The notes below the pieces were generated by a model. It saw only the letters and a program-made list of their open reading frames with translations. It did not search any database and had not been told where the DNA came from. A stretch of DNA of 31,011 bases, taken from a virus. The stretch is taken from the IMG/VR virus record IMGVR_UViG_3300007523_000052, positions 1 through 31,011 of that record; one strand, given 5' to 3'. Both the position numbers and the translations under genes were made by a program. Shown here piece after piece: positions 12,234-19,865 of this stretch (within the stretch, counting starts at the first letter, position 1; every line of letters starts with the position of its first letter).

Positions 12234-12728
12234 TTAGATTTTTCCCAGCAAAAGAACCTCGTAGCTTAGTCCTGTGATACCAGCTTCCCCGAAGATCATT
12301 GCGTCAGTCGGTGCGATATTAACGGACCCGGGAATTGTTTGATGGAAAGTAGCTCCCGGCTGAAGAATATTACTGGTAAACGGCTTGGACGCGGCAAAAA
12401 CTGGCAGATTGATTTTAAGCTCGGCAATAGAGGTATTCTTGATTTGGATCGCATAGAGCTTAGTGATCGCGATAGTCTGACCGTCTGGATCTACTCCGGC
12501 CCCGCCAAGTTTCGTGCCAGCCCCTGAAAGGGTTAGGACTCCTGTTTTGATGATTAACGTCGCGGTCGCTGCCTGCCCTGAAACCTTGATGGGATAGATT
12601 TGATCAACTGCGGCAAGGTCCACTTGTCCCGCATCGCTGCCGATTTGATAGGTGCCGGACGCGAGAGGATCGCCGGGAATAATGTCGACGAGTAGCCGGG
12701 CGGAACCCTTTGCGCTGTTGATGGTCAT
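12234..12728 (-). CDS. tail-region structural protein, unknown
   Basis: The 164-aa protein begins MTINSAKGSARLLVDIIPGD and is rich in small residues and beta-forming segments (TLIIKTGVLTLSGAGTKLGG; PGATFHQTIPGSV), as in virion decoration or tail-tip proteins. No family is recognised. The ATG is preceded by the TTTGACA box at exactly 13 nt and by no Shine-Dalgarno. It lies among tail-tip and fibre genes, so a minor virion protein is the best guess. Confidence 0.55.
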   Translation of the reverse strand: MTINSAKGSARLLVDIIPGDPLASGTYQIGSDAGQVDLAAVDQIYPIKVSGQAATATLIIKTGVLTLSGAGTKLGGAGVDPDGQTIAITKLYAIQIKNTSIAELKINLPVFAASKPFTSNILQPGATFHQTIPGSVNIAPTDAMIFGEAGITGLSYEVLLLGKI

Positions 12729-12741
12729 GGGTTTGCCGTGA

Positions 12742-12748
12742 TGTCAAA
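12742..12748 (-). promoter_or_regulatory. TTTGACA box, 13 nt before the 12728 start
   Basis: Exact TTTGACA lying 2 nt after the previous stop (TAG) and 13 nt before ATG. It is one of a set of such boxes. Confidence 0.5.
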
Positions 12749-12750
12749 GT

Positions 12751-13233
12751 CTATACTGAGATACTTATTCTTGCTTTCGAGTTGATAGCATCACCGATTG
12801 ACTCGATCAATATGGCAACACCGCAGGCGTTAGGGATGATGGGAACAGTCACGGTGTCGACCTGTTCGTGAACAATGCCCGGAGTGCTGGCCCATACGGT
12901 AGTCGCCCCCGTGGGAGGATCTAGTGAAGCTGGCGAATAGGTTGTAATTTTATAGCCGAAAGTAGCGGATTCGTCATCTCCAGCTAGATGATAGTCGAAC
13001 GTAAGAGTTAAGCTCTTGCGGCAGCACACTCCGAACACTAAGCGATCTCCATCTCCTCCGCTTAGTACGGCCCAATCATACCAGTTATAGTATTGATCCA
13101 TAGCAGGAGGATATGATTCCCTTGCTCTTGCCTTATAGGCAGTCCATCTATCTTTTGGCTCGGTGCATATAGGCCCGAAAGTCCAATCATCTATCGCGTA
13201 AGTGATTGGCGTGAAAATATGAGGCAGCGTCAT
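12751..13233 (-). CDS. tail-tip region protein, unknown
   Basis: The 160-aa protein starts MTLPHIFTPITYAIDDWTFG and contains aromatic-rich ARESYPPAMDQYYNWYDWAV and a cysteine pair (VCCRKSLTLTF), with beta-like segments to the end. No recognised family. It begins 3 bp after the 443-aa gene, so the two are probably co-translated. Baseplate or minor tail component is inferred from position only. Confidence 0.55.
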   Translation of the reverse strand: MTLPHIFTPITYAIDDWTFGPICTEPKDRWTAYKARARESYPPAMDQYYNWYDWAVLSGGDGDRLVFGVCCRKSLTLTFDYHLAGDDESATFGYKITTYSPASLDPPTGATTVWASTPGIVHEQVDTVTVPIIPNACGVAILIESIGDAINSKARISISV

Positions 13234-13236
13234 TGG

Positions 13237-14568
13237 TTAAATCAAAGTGATGAATTTCCTAGTCTCAACCGTGGGAGGATCTCCGGTCGCATAGGGGGGA
13301 ACGCAAACCTCCATTGATATTACCTTCATCTTCGAGAGGAACTGTGTGATTAGACCGTCTTCGCATGTCGCTATCTCATGATCGTACAAGACGTCCCCAT
13401 TTGTCTCGCGGATAAACAACGTCTGGGATATGTTGTTTCCCTGAATTTTGATTGTGTCGCCTTTTCCACCATTATCAGTGACAACTTGGATCTGTCTTCT
13501 ACCGGTGACGTCTCCGTCCGTGAGTGTTCGGAACTGATATTTCCCATTTTCTTTATCGTATTTTTTCCAGACTTTGCTTCCCGTCCCTATGTTCTCAGCA
13601 GTCCATAGAGCGGGAGTCAGCTCTATGTCAGATGCTTGCCACACCCTAGATGCAACCGGGCTCTCATCTTCCGGGATTGATACCGTGAAAAGTTTCCGAT
13701 ACTGGAAAGTCTCATCCTCCCCGCCCTCATTATCCTCGTCGAATGGAACATAGTGAGCGGACTCATTAGCGGTTGATTCCGATACCGCAACGATTTCCTG
13801 AGTCCCTACTACTACTCCGGTGTCATCTCGCTCGATCTTAGCGCAAACTACTATGCCGTCATTAACTAAGATAGTGGGCGGTTCCACTGCATCCAGCTCC
13901 ACCCCTGCAATCGTAGGCATGAAATATTCAAGCGCGGTACCGTCAGGTGCTTTCGGATTCGTTGAAATTATAAACCCGGGCTCAACCTGCACGGTCCATC
14001 CTCCACCCGATGTTTCGATCGGCGAGTGCATCGTGAACGGTGGCCTGCCTCCGTTTACGATTTCTATATCTCCGGTTCTTAGCTGGTTGAGAGTGTAAGT
14101 TATCCCTGATTTTTCATATCGAAAAATCTCTATGATGTATTCATCAGATTTGTGTTCTGGATCTGTTCCGGTCGTCTCTTGAACGATGAATGATTCCGTC
14201 TCGCTGAATTTGATCCAGATTGATTGTTCACCTCCCGACGTTGCAATCAATGGCGGGGGCTCGGTCGTCAGTAGATCGGTCCCGTATTTTGTTGGTATTG
14301 GATTGAACACGCCGCTAGATCCCATCACTGAAGTAGTCCCGTGGTGAACTAGAATCTTATGTCCGATGAGCTGGCACGTATAAGCGGGGATGACCCTAAC
14401 GTCAGCAGACAACACCAGCCCATCCGCAGTCTGATTTCCTAACAGGCCCCTAGCTGGTATAACCCTAGTCTGCTCAATCCTAGTAGATAGATCGTTCAGG
14501 TCGCGCCCCTTCATGATCACGCTTGCGTCAGCGCTATATCTAGGCAGCTTTTTTCCGTTGATTGGCAT
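13237..14568 (-). CDS. tail-tip structural protein, unknown family
   Basis: The 443-aa acidic protein starts MPINGKKLPRYSADASVIMK; the segment IMKGRDLNDLSTRIEQTRVI could be an N-terminal helix for assembly. The rest is beta-rich, with Gly/Asn/Asp turns (QIQVVTDNGGKGDTIKIQGN) as in phage tail-tip and fibre proteins. It begins 3 bp after the 215-aa gene and follows the tape-measure gene by two positions, where siphophages encode distal-tail and tip proteins. I do not recognise a specific tip family. Confidence 0.6.
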   Translation of the reverse strand: MPINGKKLPRYSADASVIMKGRDLNDLSTRIEQTRVIPARGLLGNQTADGLVLSADVRVIPAYTCQLIGHKILVHHGTTSVMGSSGVFNPIPTKYGTDLLTTEPPPLIATSGGEQSIWIKFSETESFIVQETTGTDPEHKSDEYIIEIFRYEKSGITYTLNQLRTGDIEIVNGGRPPFTMHSPIETSGGGWTVQVEPGFIISTNPKAPDGTALEYFMPTIAGVELDAVEPPTILVNDGIVVCAKIERDDTGVVVGTQEIVAVSESTANESAHYVPFDEDNEGGEDETFQYRKLFTVSIPEDESPVASRVWQASDIELTPALWTAENIGTGSKVWKKYDKENGKYQFRTLTDGDVTGRRQIQVVTDNGGKGDTIKIQGNNISQTLFIRETNGDVLYDHEIATCEDGLITQFLSKMKVISMEVCVPPYATGDPPTVETRKFITLI

Positions 14569-14571
14569 AAA

Positions 14572-15219
14572 TTACATTTCCTTTTTGAACTTGAAAACGT
14601 GCCGATCAGTAACCATGTGATAGGTAGTGTTAGGCAGTTGCTCGGTAGACCTGTCATCCAAGATCCAACCGCTTGGATATACGTATGTCGGATCTGAAAA
14701 TGATGTTATGAATTGAGCTGGCGGAGTTGGAAGCCCGGGGAATCCTGCTGGATGGCCGGATATCTCTTGTTTTACCTGCGACATAGAAGGCAATGATCCC
14801 GCGACATAGGTTGTTTCAACACTCAAAACAGGTTGCTCAAGTTTGATCTTTTTTACCCATGATGGATATCCTGGAGCATTTATGTAAAACCCGTTTGAAG
14901 TAGATGATGTTTCACCAAAAACTTTGACCACTCTGCGGAATCCTTTTGAGTTGATTACGCCTTTCCACTCCACTTCAATCTCATAGATGCCCCCTCCTTG
15001 ATCTCGTGGATCACGTCGAGAGATGAACATTCCGGGATACAGTGAGGATTTAACCTGACCATACGGATAATGAAAATCAAGCGCCGCGTTGAGATTACCA
15101 GAAACGTCTATCAAATAAGTCTGCTTTAGTCCGTCCCAGCTAGTGTCGCTCTCGGACCGTGAGAGATCAGAGATGGCGATTGGCGAGGTTGACACCCCGT
15201 GAAATATTGATTCGATCAT
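14572..15219 (-). CDS. distal-tail region protein, unknown family
   Basis: The 215-aa protein is encoded immediately downstream of the tape measure, the usual place of distal tail or minor tail protein. It begins MIESIFHGVSTSPIAISDLS, includes YEIEVEWKGVINSKGFRRVV and ends in a region with WILDDRSTEQLP and MVTDRHVFKFKKEM. Beta-rich pattern, no transmembrane segment. Function is assigned by position only. Confidence 0.6.
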   Translation of the reverse strand: MIESIFHGVSTSPIAISDLSRSESDTSWDGLKQTYLIDVSGNLNAALDFHYPYGQVKSSLYPGMFISRRDPRDQGGGIYEIEVEWKGVINSKGFRRVVKVFGETSSTSNGFYINAPGYPSWVKKIKLEQPVLSVETTYVAGSLPSMSQVKQEISGHPAGFPGLPTPPAQFITSFSDPTYVYPSGWILDDRSTEQLPNTTYHMVTDRHVFKFKKEM

Positions 15220-15221
15220 GG

Positions 15222-17447
15222 CTAGCTGGATGTTTGAATTTTCTCGAAGGATCTAAGTTGTCTCTCAGCGAGATCAATCAATCGATCTGTTTTTGATAGG
15301 ATCGGATTCTCGTTTGCTTCTTTCGCTGCGAGGTTGTCCCTGAGATTTCTAGCGGCGGCATCGGCGAGCTTGTTGTCTTTGTCGGCACGAATCAGGACAA
15401 TCTTTTTGCGCTTACCGTCACGAGCCATCTTCCGGTTCCCCTCCTCATCGAACCTGTTATCAAGACCGCCTTCCTTACCATCAATCTTGATCTGCAACTC
15501 TGATTTTTGGCGAGCCAATTTAAGTGCGTTCTCCTCAGTGATTCCGGTTTGTTCAGCTATCTGTTTTGCCCTCTTCCTGAGTTCGATTTCATCCTCAAGA
15601 GCTTTCGCTTGGGCCTCGAATCCGGCGGCCTTTAGTTTGAGGATCGTGAGCTCCTGAGCTTCTTCTCTGAGTGCCTCCTTTTGAGCTGTATCTTTCCTCG
15701 CGACCTCATCAAGAAAGTCGCCAGCTTTCGCCGCCTTCGCCTCCTCGGCATCAGCAAGAGCCTTCGCCTCTGATTTGAGTTTCTCCTCAATCGTCAGGAT
15801 TTCCTCCTTCTTTGATTTTAGATCTCCTGCGAGAATTAGCAGTTGCTTAGCGACATCTAATTGATCATTACCTGCAGCGGCACGGGCGAGATCTGTTAGG
15901 CTTTCAGAGCTAACTTCTCCGGGTGCCGTGATACCATTAGCTTTAGCAAAGGCTTTTGCTGATTCAACCAGCTTATCCATCTTAGCTTGCTGAGCGTCTA
16001 GCTGTTCCTCCTGAGTTTTGCCTGCCAATTCAGCGGCCAATACCCCAGCTGCGATCGTGTTGATCTCGGTTTTAAGAAGTGCGTTTGATGCTTTGCGCGT
16101 TTCTGCAATACCTATGTTTAGAAGGTTGAGCTTATTAAGTTGAGCTAGGTGAAACTCTGCTGATATCCTTTCCGCTTTTGCTAGGATTGCTATCTCGCGA
16201 TCAATATCAAGCTGCTTTGCTCGCGCCCTTGTCTGATCGGTTTTAGTGTCATTGAATAAGTTCGGATCGTCAAAATCCATTCCCTCCGCGAATTTATCGC
16301 CGAAGATTTCCCCCGCTTTATATCCCGCAACTGCAACTGCAGCCGAAGCGACTGATATCCAGTCGAGCGACGAGGACCGGATAGGGTCACCCCGTAGCGG
16401 GGGCAAAGACGTCCGTCCGGGAGGTATCATCGAATTAGCAATCTTGGCCTTTGAATTTGCCAGAACCGCAGCGGTGTTTAATCCCGTCGCTATTGTGCTT
16501 GCTCCTAGTAACAACGTGCTCGCCCCAAGTGCCAATCTATAAGACGCGTATGTTTTTATGATAGTAAGAAACACGCCACTATGATCAACCATGAACTGAG
16601 TCAGGCTAACCAGCATCTCTCCTCCCGCCTTTAACGCGGGGGTGAATTCAGTGAGAAGCTCAACGCCTGATCTCATGACTTTGATGAATTCAAGCTGTGC
16701 TGGCATTAACTCCTCCCCAAGCTTTGCCTTCGTATTCTCCAATTCGGCGGCGAGAATGCGCTGCTGGTTAGCCATGCCTCCAGATGTTTTAGTAAAGTCC
16801 CCCTGCGCGTCCGTTGTCCTTTGATAGATTAAATCAAGGGAAACAATCTGCTTAGTTCTTGCATCAAGAACGCTTTTGCCATCGGAAATTCCTAACTGAA
16901 AAGCTCTCTCTTTAAGCATCGCTTCATTCACGATGACGTTAAACTTCTTTAGCTGAGCGAACTCTCCGCCAAGGGCTGCCGCGATCGCTTCCTTCGCCTC
17001 GTCTTGATCGGTGTTGAAGAATGATGCCAAGTCAGATGATAGACCTACAAGCTGCCTAGATATCAATTCGGCCTCTTGCTCGGTCTTCCCTCCAATTTCT
17101 TTCAATGCACCTCCGAATCGTGATGCAAAATCTAGGGCTGTTTTAGTTGATAATCCCAAGCCCTTCGCTTGTCCTTCTGCCCATTTCACGGTCGTATTGC
17201 TATCACCGAAAACGGCATTCGTTTTTGATATGGTCTCGCTAAGGTTTGAAGCGGAATCAACGAGTGATCCAAATAGCCCGATTATTGATTTGATTCCAAG
17301 AGCCCCAGCCGCGAATCCAGCAAGGGCTTTCGTCGATCCAGATATGCCAGAGGTAAACTTTCCAACCGAAGTATCCGCTTTTCCGAACTCGCTACGGAGC
17401 TGTGCCGAGTCCGCTCTCAGTTCTGTTACGATTCGATTTCGAGCCAT
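15222..17447 (-). CDS. tail tape measure protein
   Basis: The 741-aa protein is the longest in the window. The N-terminal third resembles phage tape measures (MARNRIVTELRADSAQLRSE; STKALAGFAAGALGIKSII as a hydrophobic segment around 38-60; VFGDSNTTVKWAEGQAKGLG and ALGGEFAQLKKFNV). A second hydrophobic stretch lies around 290-345. From about 400 onward it is charged coiled coil. Role: set tail length and pass into the host envelope during DNA ejection. At about 0.15 nm per residue the tail would be near 110 nm. It lies just after the G/G-T chaperone genes, the conserved siphovirus order. A TTAGACA sequence lies 14 nt before the start. Confidence 0.9.
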   Translation of the reverse strand: MARNRIVTELRADSAQLRSEFGKADTSVGKFTSGISGSTKALAGFAAGALGIKSIIGLFGSLVDSASNLSETISKTNAVFGDSNTTVKWAEGQAKGLGLSTKTALDFASRFGGALKEIGGKTEQEAELISRQLVGLSSDLASFFNTDQDEAKEAIAAALGGEFAQLKKFNVIVNEAMLKERAFQLGISDGKSVLDARTKQIVSLDLIYQRTTDAQGDFTKTSGGMANQQRILAAELENTKAKLGEELMPAQLEFIKVMRSGVELLTEFTPALKAGGEMLVSLTQFMVDHSGVFLTIIKTYASYRLALGASTLLLGASTIATGLNTAAVLANSKAKIANSMIPPGRTSLPPLRGDPIRSSSLDWISVASAAVAVAGYKAGEIFGDKFAEGMDFDDPNLFNDTKTDQTRARAKQLDIDREIAILAKAERISAEFHLAQLNKLNLLNIGIAETRKASNALLKTEINTIAAGVLAAELAGKTQEEQLDAQQAKMDKLVESAKAFAKANGITAPGEVSSESLTDLARAAAGNDQLDVAKQLLILAGDLKSKKEEILTIEEKLKSEAKALADAEEAKAAKAGDFLDEVARKDTAQKEALREEAQELTILKLKAAGFEAQAKALEDEIELRKRAKQIAEQTGITEENALKLARQKSELQIKIDGKEGGLDNRFDEEGNRKMARDGKRKKIVLIRADKDNKLADAAARNLRDNLAAKEANENPILSKTDRLIDLAERQLRSFEKIQTSS

Positions 17448-17479
17448 TTGATACTAGGTTTTGTCTAATCAACGGAGAT

Positions 17480-18180
17480 TCATTTTCGCATCTTTTCGGT
17501 GATAGCGTTCCACCACTTTTTTTCCTTTGCGGTCCCGCCGGGAATCGTCATCGGGGCTCCATCCAGTAGTCTCGCGGCATGGAAGTAAGCCCATCCTCTT
17601 GATAGCGGGAGCTGCCATCGAATATAATCTTCTGACCAGCCAGTGCGAGAGGCGATAACAATCACGTATTGAGCCTCTGGAACTGGCGGTATTAGTTTCC
17701 CGACGGCGATCCATCATCTACGGGGGAGGGGTGATTTACGGTTGATCTGTTATGGATCAGCAAGGCCAGCTCTGCGGCTGATTCGCGAGTGCCCGGTGGG
17801 ATTGCGGCATCAGCCCAATCATCGATTACATCCTGCATTACTGATGGGCTCGATCTTAGCGCTGTGATCTCCTCTTTTGATACACTGCAAAGCCATAGGA
17901 TTCGCGCGGCATCAGCTAGGAATGCTGTGAAGTCCTTGTTGATCTCTGCGAGCGTAGGCGATCCCATCGAGCGCCTGAGGGAGTAGAACACGCTCTCGCG
18001 GGCGAAAGAGAACGGCTCTAGCTCTCGCCCGTCCCATGTTGGATTTGACGCGAAGGCGTCCTCCCGCTCTTGTTCGTCGATGTCCGGCGCGTCGTCTTGA
18101 AGGATTGTCGGCTTTGTGTATCGACGCTTCTTTTTCTGTTCCGGCTCTTGGATTGTCGGTGGATCGTTTGATGTTTTCAT
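17480..18180 (-). CDS. tail assembly chaperone G-T fusion (via -1 frameshift)
   Basis: Reading of gene G shifts to the -1 frame at GGGAAAC (17701-17695), one codon before the G stop. Translation then continues through KLIPPVPEAQYVIVIASRTG, WSEDYIRWQLPLSRGWAYFH to a stop at 17480, adding 71 residues for a total of about 233. The T part has no ATG of its own; GTG at 17665 is the only conventional start and would remove the first ten residues. In lambda and many siphophages, a small amount of G-T is made in this way and coats the tape measure during tail assembly. Gene order here (G, T, tape measure) is identical. The T part is rich in Trp and Arg. Confidence 0.8.
17692..18180 (-). CDS. tail assembly chaperone G
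   Basis: The 162-aa protein begins MKTSNDPPTIQEPEQKKKRR. The central helical part reads EPFSFARESVFYSLRRSMGS then FTAFLADAARILWLCSVSKE, a pattern I associate with tail-assembly chaperones of this phage type. The C-terminus ends in a flexible DDGSPSGN. Role: bind the tape measure and guide tail-tube polymerisation, remaining outside the mature virion. The slippery heptamer at its 3' end makes it the abundant short form of the G/G-T pair. Confidence 0.75.
   Translation of the reverse strand: MKTSNDPPTIQEPEQKKKRRYTKPTILQDDAPDIDEQEREDAFASNPTWDGRELEPFSFARESVFYSLRRSMGSPTLAEINKDFTAFLADAARILWLCSVSKEEITALRSSPSVMQDVIDDWADAAIPPGTRESAAELALLIHNRSTVNHPSPVDDGSPSGN
17695..17701 (-). promoter_or_regulatory. 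programmed -1 frameshift slippery heptamer GGGAAAC
   Basis: Read in the G frame as G GGA AAC followed directly by the TAA stop, it fits the X XXY YYZ rule and differs only in the last base from the lambda G-T site GGGAAAG. The -1 frame reached is exactly the one holding the T segment. Confidence 0.85.
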
Positions 18181-18197
18181 GTGATTTGTTGGAAAAA

Positions 18198-19034
18198 TTA
18201 TCCTAGGAAATGACGCTTCATTTTGTCGAATCCAGCGCCAGACATATTTGGGTTAATGATGGCTGCCCGGATGCTATTCGGCTTGCGTATCAATACGTGC
18301 TCTGTATCGCTCTGAATGCTCTTGACGAGTCGCTGATAGTTCACAAGTCCAAGTATAGGGTAGCAAATTGGATGCTCTGCATGGACCGCTTTGGCTCTCC
18401 AATCACGCATGAGATCCCCCGCCATTTCACGTCCCAGAGTCGATACCCTTTTTTGAGCGTCTAGGTAAAATTTACGTGCCCCATGCGGCCCCCTGACCTC
18501 TAGGACTGGCACACCAAATCTAGCGAGTGCGGAAACCAGATTGAGGTCAGACGTTTCTAAAAGTTTTGATACCCCGTGGATGCCGGGGAAGCTCGTTCCC
18601 GATCCATCTCTGTAAAAGGTCCGATCAGTTCCGGCCTGCTTTACAAGCTCAATCCGGGTGCCTCTATTGACTGAGTCAAGAAGTCGATCCCGATTCTGCT
18701 TCGCATAACAAATATCAAGGACTGGGTGTTCAGGTTGATCTCGCAATAACTGGCCGCTATCAAATTGCGTTTTGATTCCTGATGAATCAATCAAGCCGTC
18801 TAGGCTTTTCGCTGCGATATGAAACACGCAATTTGATTTGCCGCTGAGTTCATCAAATGATCGTTCAGTTCGGACTAGAAATCCCATAGTGCCGAGCGAT
18901 GCGGCTAGGATTGTTTTGGTGGTTGATATCCAAGCTTCCATTATGGGATCGATATAAAAAGGGTTCCCGCTTCTTGATTTGCCACCAGGCGGGACTGGCG
19001 CAATTAGGTTTATGATGGACCTTGCTAGGCTCAA
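18198..19034 (-). CDS. tail-module protein, unknown function
   Basis: The 278-aa protein lies between the tail tube candidate and chaperone G. It starts on TTG at 19034 with MSLARSIINLIAPVPPGGKS; no better in-frame start is seen nearby. It contains FLVRTERSFDELSGKSNCVF and a basic C-terminal region (RKFYLDAQKRVSTLGREMAG; RDWRAKAVHAEHPI). I do not recognise a family. A tail terminator or tube-associated role would fit the location but has no sequence support. Confidence 0.55.
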   Translation of the reverse strand: MSLARSIINLIAPVPPGGKSRSGNPFYIDPIMEAWISTTKTILAASLGTMGFLVRTERSFDELSGKSNCVFHIAAKSLDGLIDSSGIKTQFDSGQLLRDQPEHPVLDICYAKQNRDRLLDSVNRGTRIELVKQAGTDRTFYRDGSGTSFPGIHGVSKLLETSDLNLVSALARFGVPVLEVRGPHGARKFYLDAQKRVSTLGREMAGDLMRDWRAKAVHAEHPICYPILGLVNYQRLVKSIQSDTEHVLIRKPNSIRAAIINPNMSGAGFDKMKRHFLG

Positions 19035-19063
19035 GATGGCCTATTTTCCGGGCGGGGAAAAAC

Positions 19064-19459
19064 TTATACCATGAATGGGAACTGAGTAGCAGTGAATGAG
19101 ATCTGAGTTGGATCTTCACCGTTTTCAGTCTCGCTCACGTCCTTGTAAACAGTGGTTCCATCGCCGGATGTGAAACCATGTCGAGAGACTCCAACCCCGA
19201 AATTTGCGAGAGCTGAAACAGCGGTTCCGGGGTGCTGCGTTGCGAACCCCGATGATGTTGAAACGGTGCCAGAGAACGCAAAAGAGATAGTTGGATCAGT
19301 TGAGCGAATGGCTCTCGTTGCTCCTCCTGCGCCTTTGTATAGCTTTTCGCTACGCGTTGGAGTGATGGTCAGGGAGTTTACAAGGACGCCAACCTCATCT
19401 AATAAGACATTGCTGGTTAGCGTCCCATGTTGGACGAGGAGTGCGACTGCGGTAGGCAT
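19064..19459 (-). CDS. probable tail tube (major tail) protein
   Basis: The 131-aa protein has LTITPTRSEKLYKGAGGATR followed by RSTDPTISFAFSGTVS, resembling small tail tube subunits of the type with E-KxYKGxxGA and PTxSFxFSG motifs. The rest is beta-rich with Gly/Thr turns. Size fits a single-domain tube protein. It stands two genes upstream of chaperone G, in the usual position of the tube gene. The start is preceded by TTTGACA at 13 nt. Abundance in virions would be the decisive test. Confidence 0.6.
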   Translation of the reverse strand: MPTAVALLVQHGTLTSNVLLDEVGVLVNSLTITPTRSEKLYKGAGGATRAIRSTDPTISFAFSGTVSTSSGFATQHPGTAVSALANFGVGVSRHGFTSGDGTTVYKDVSETENGEDPTQISFTATQFPFMV

Positions 19460-19472
19460 GTGATCTTTAGGG

Positions 19473-19479
19473 TGTCAAA
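19473..19479 (-). promoter_or_regulatory. TTTGACA box, 13 nt before the tail tube start
   Basis: Exact TTTGACAC with 13 nt from the last A of TTTGACA to ATG, in a 66-bp intergenic gap that has no Shine-Dalgarno. Confidence 0.5.
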
Positions 19480-19525
19480 TAAAGGCCCTCGATCTGATGG
19501 ACCTAGGGCTTGGCTTTGTGTGATT

Positions 19526-19861
19526 TCATGGCAGCTCAGGCACGGGTTGCCTCAACGCAAGATAATCCGCTTGAGTGATTTGCTGGATCGCGTTTCCAGC
19601 GATAGCTGGAGCGAGCAATGCACCGTATGGCAGCGTTTTGTATTCTTGAATCTGCAAAATCGCTTTGCCATTGGTGCCAACCTCAATGACCGATGTTTCG
19701 GGCAGAGCGCGAATGGTGAGCAGTTGCGGGTATCCGCCAGCGTCGTTGATCGCGTTATACATGTTCGTGTATTGCGAGAGAGAAGCAGAGTAAAAGACGA
19801 AGCCACCGGAATCAATAACGTCTTGTTCTAGTGGTGTCAGTGGTGGTGGTGTTTCAGGCAT
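19526..19861 (-). CDS. small protein of the fibre cassette, unknown
   Basis: The 111-aa protein begins MPETPPPLTPLEQDVIDSGG and contains FVFYSASLSQYTNMYNAIND with later LLTIRALPETSVIEVGTNGK. Proline-rich start, no hydrophobic segment. It starts 4 bp after the 541-aa fibre-like gene, so it may be a chaperone, adaptor or accessory for that protein. No family is recognised. Confidence 0.55.
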   Translation of the reverse strand: MPETPPPLTPLEQDVIDSGGFVFYSASLSQYTNMYNAINDAGGYPQLLTIRALPETSVIEVGTNGKAILQIQEYKTLPYGALLAPAIAGNAIQQITQADYLALRQPVPELP

Positions 19862-19865
19862 GGTT

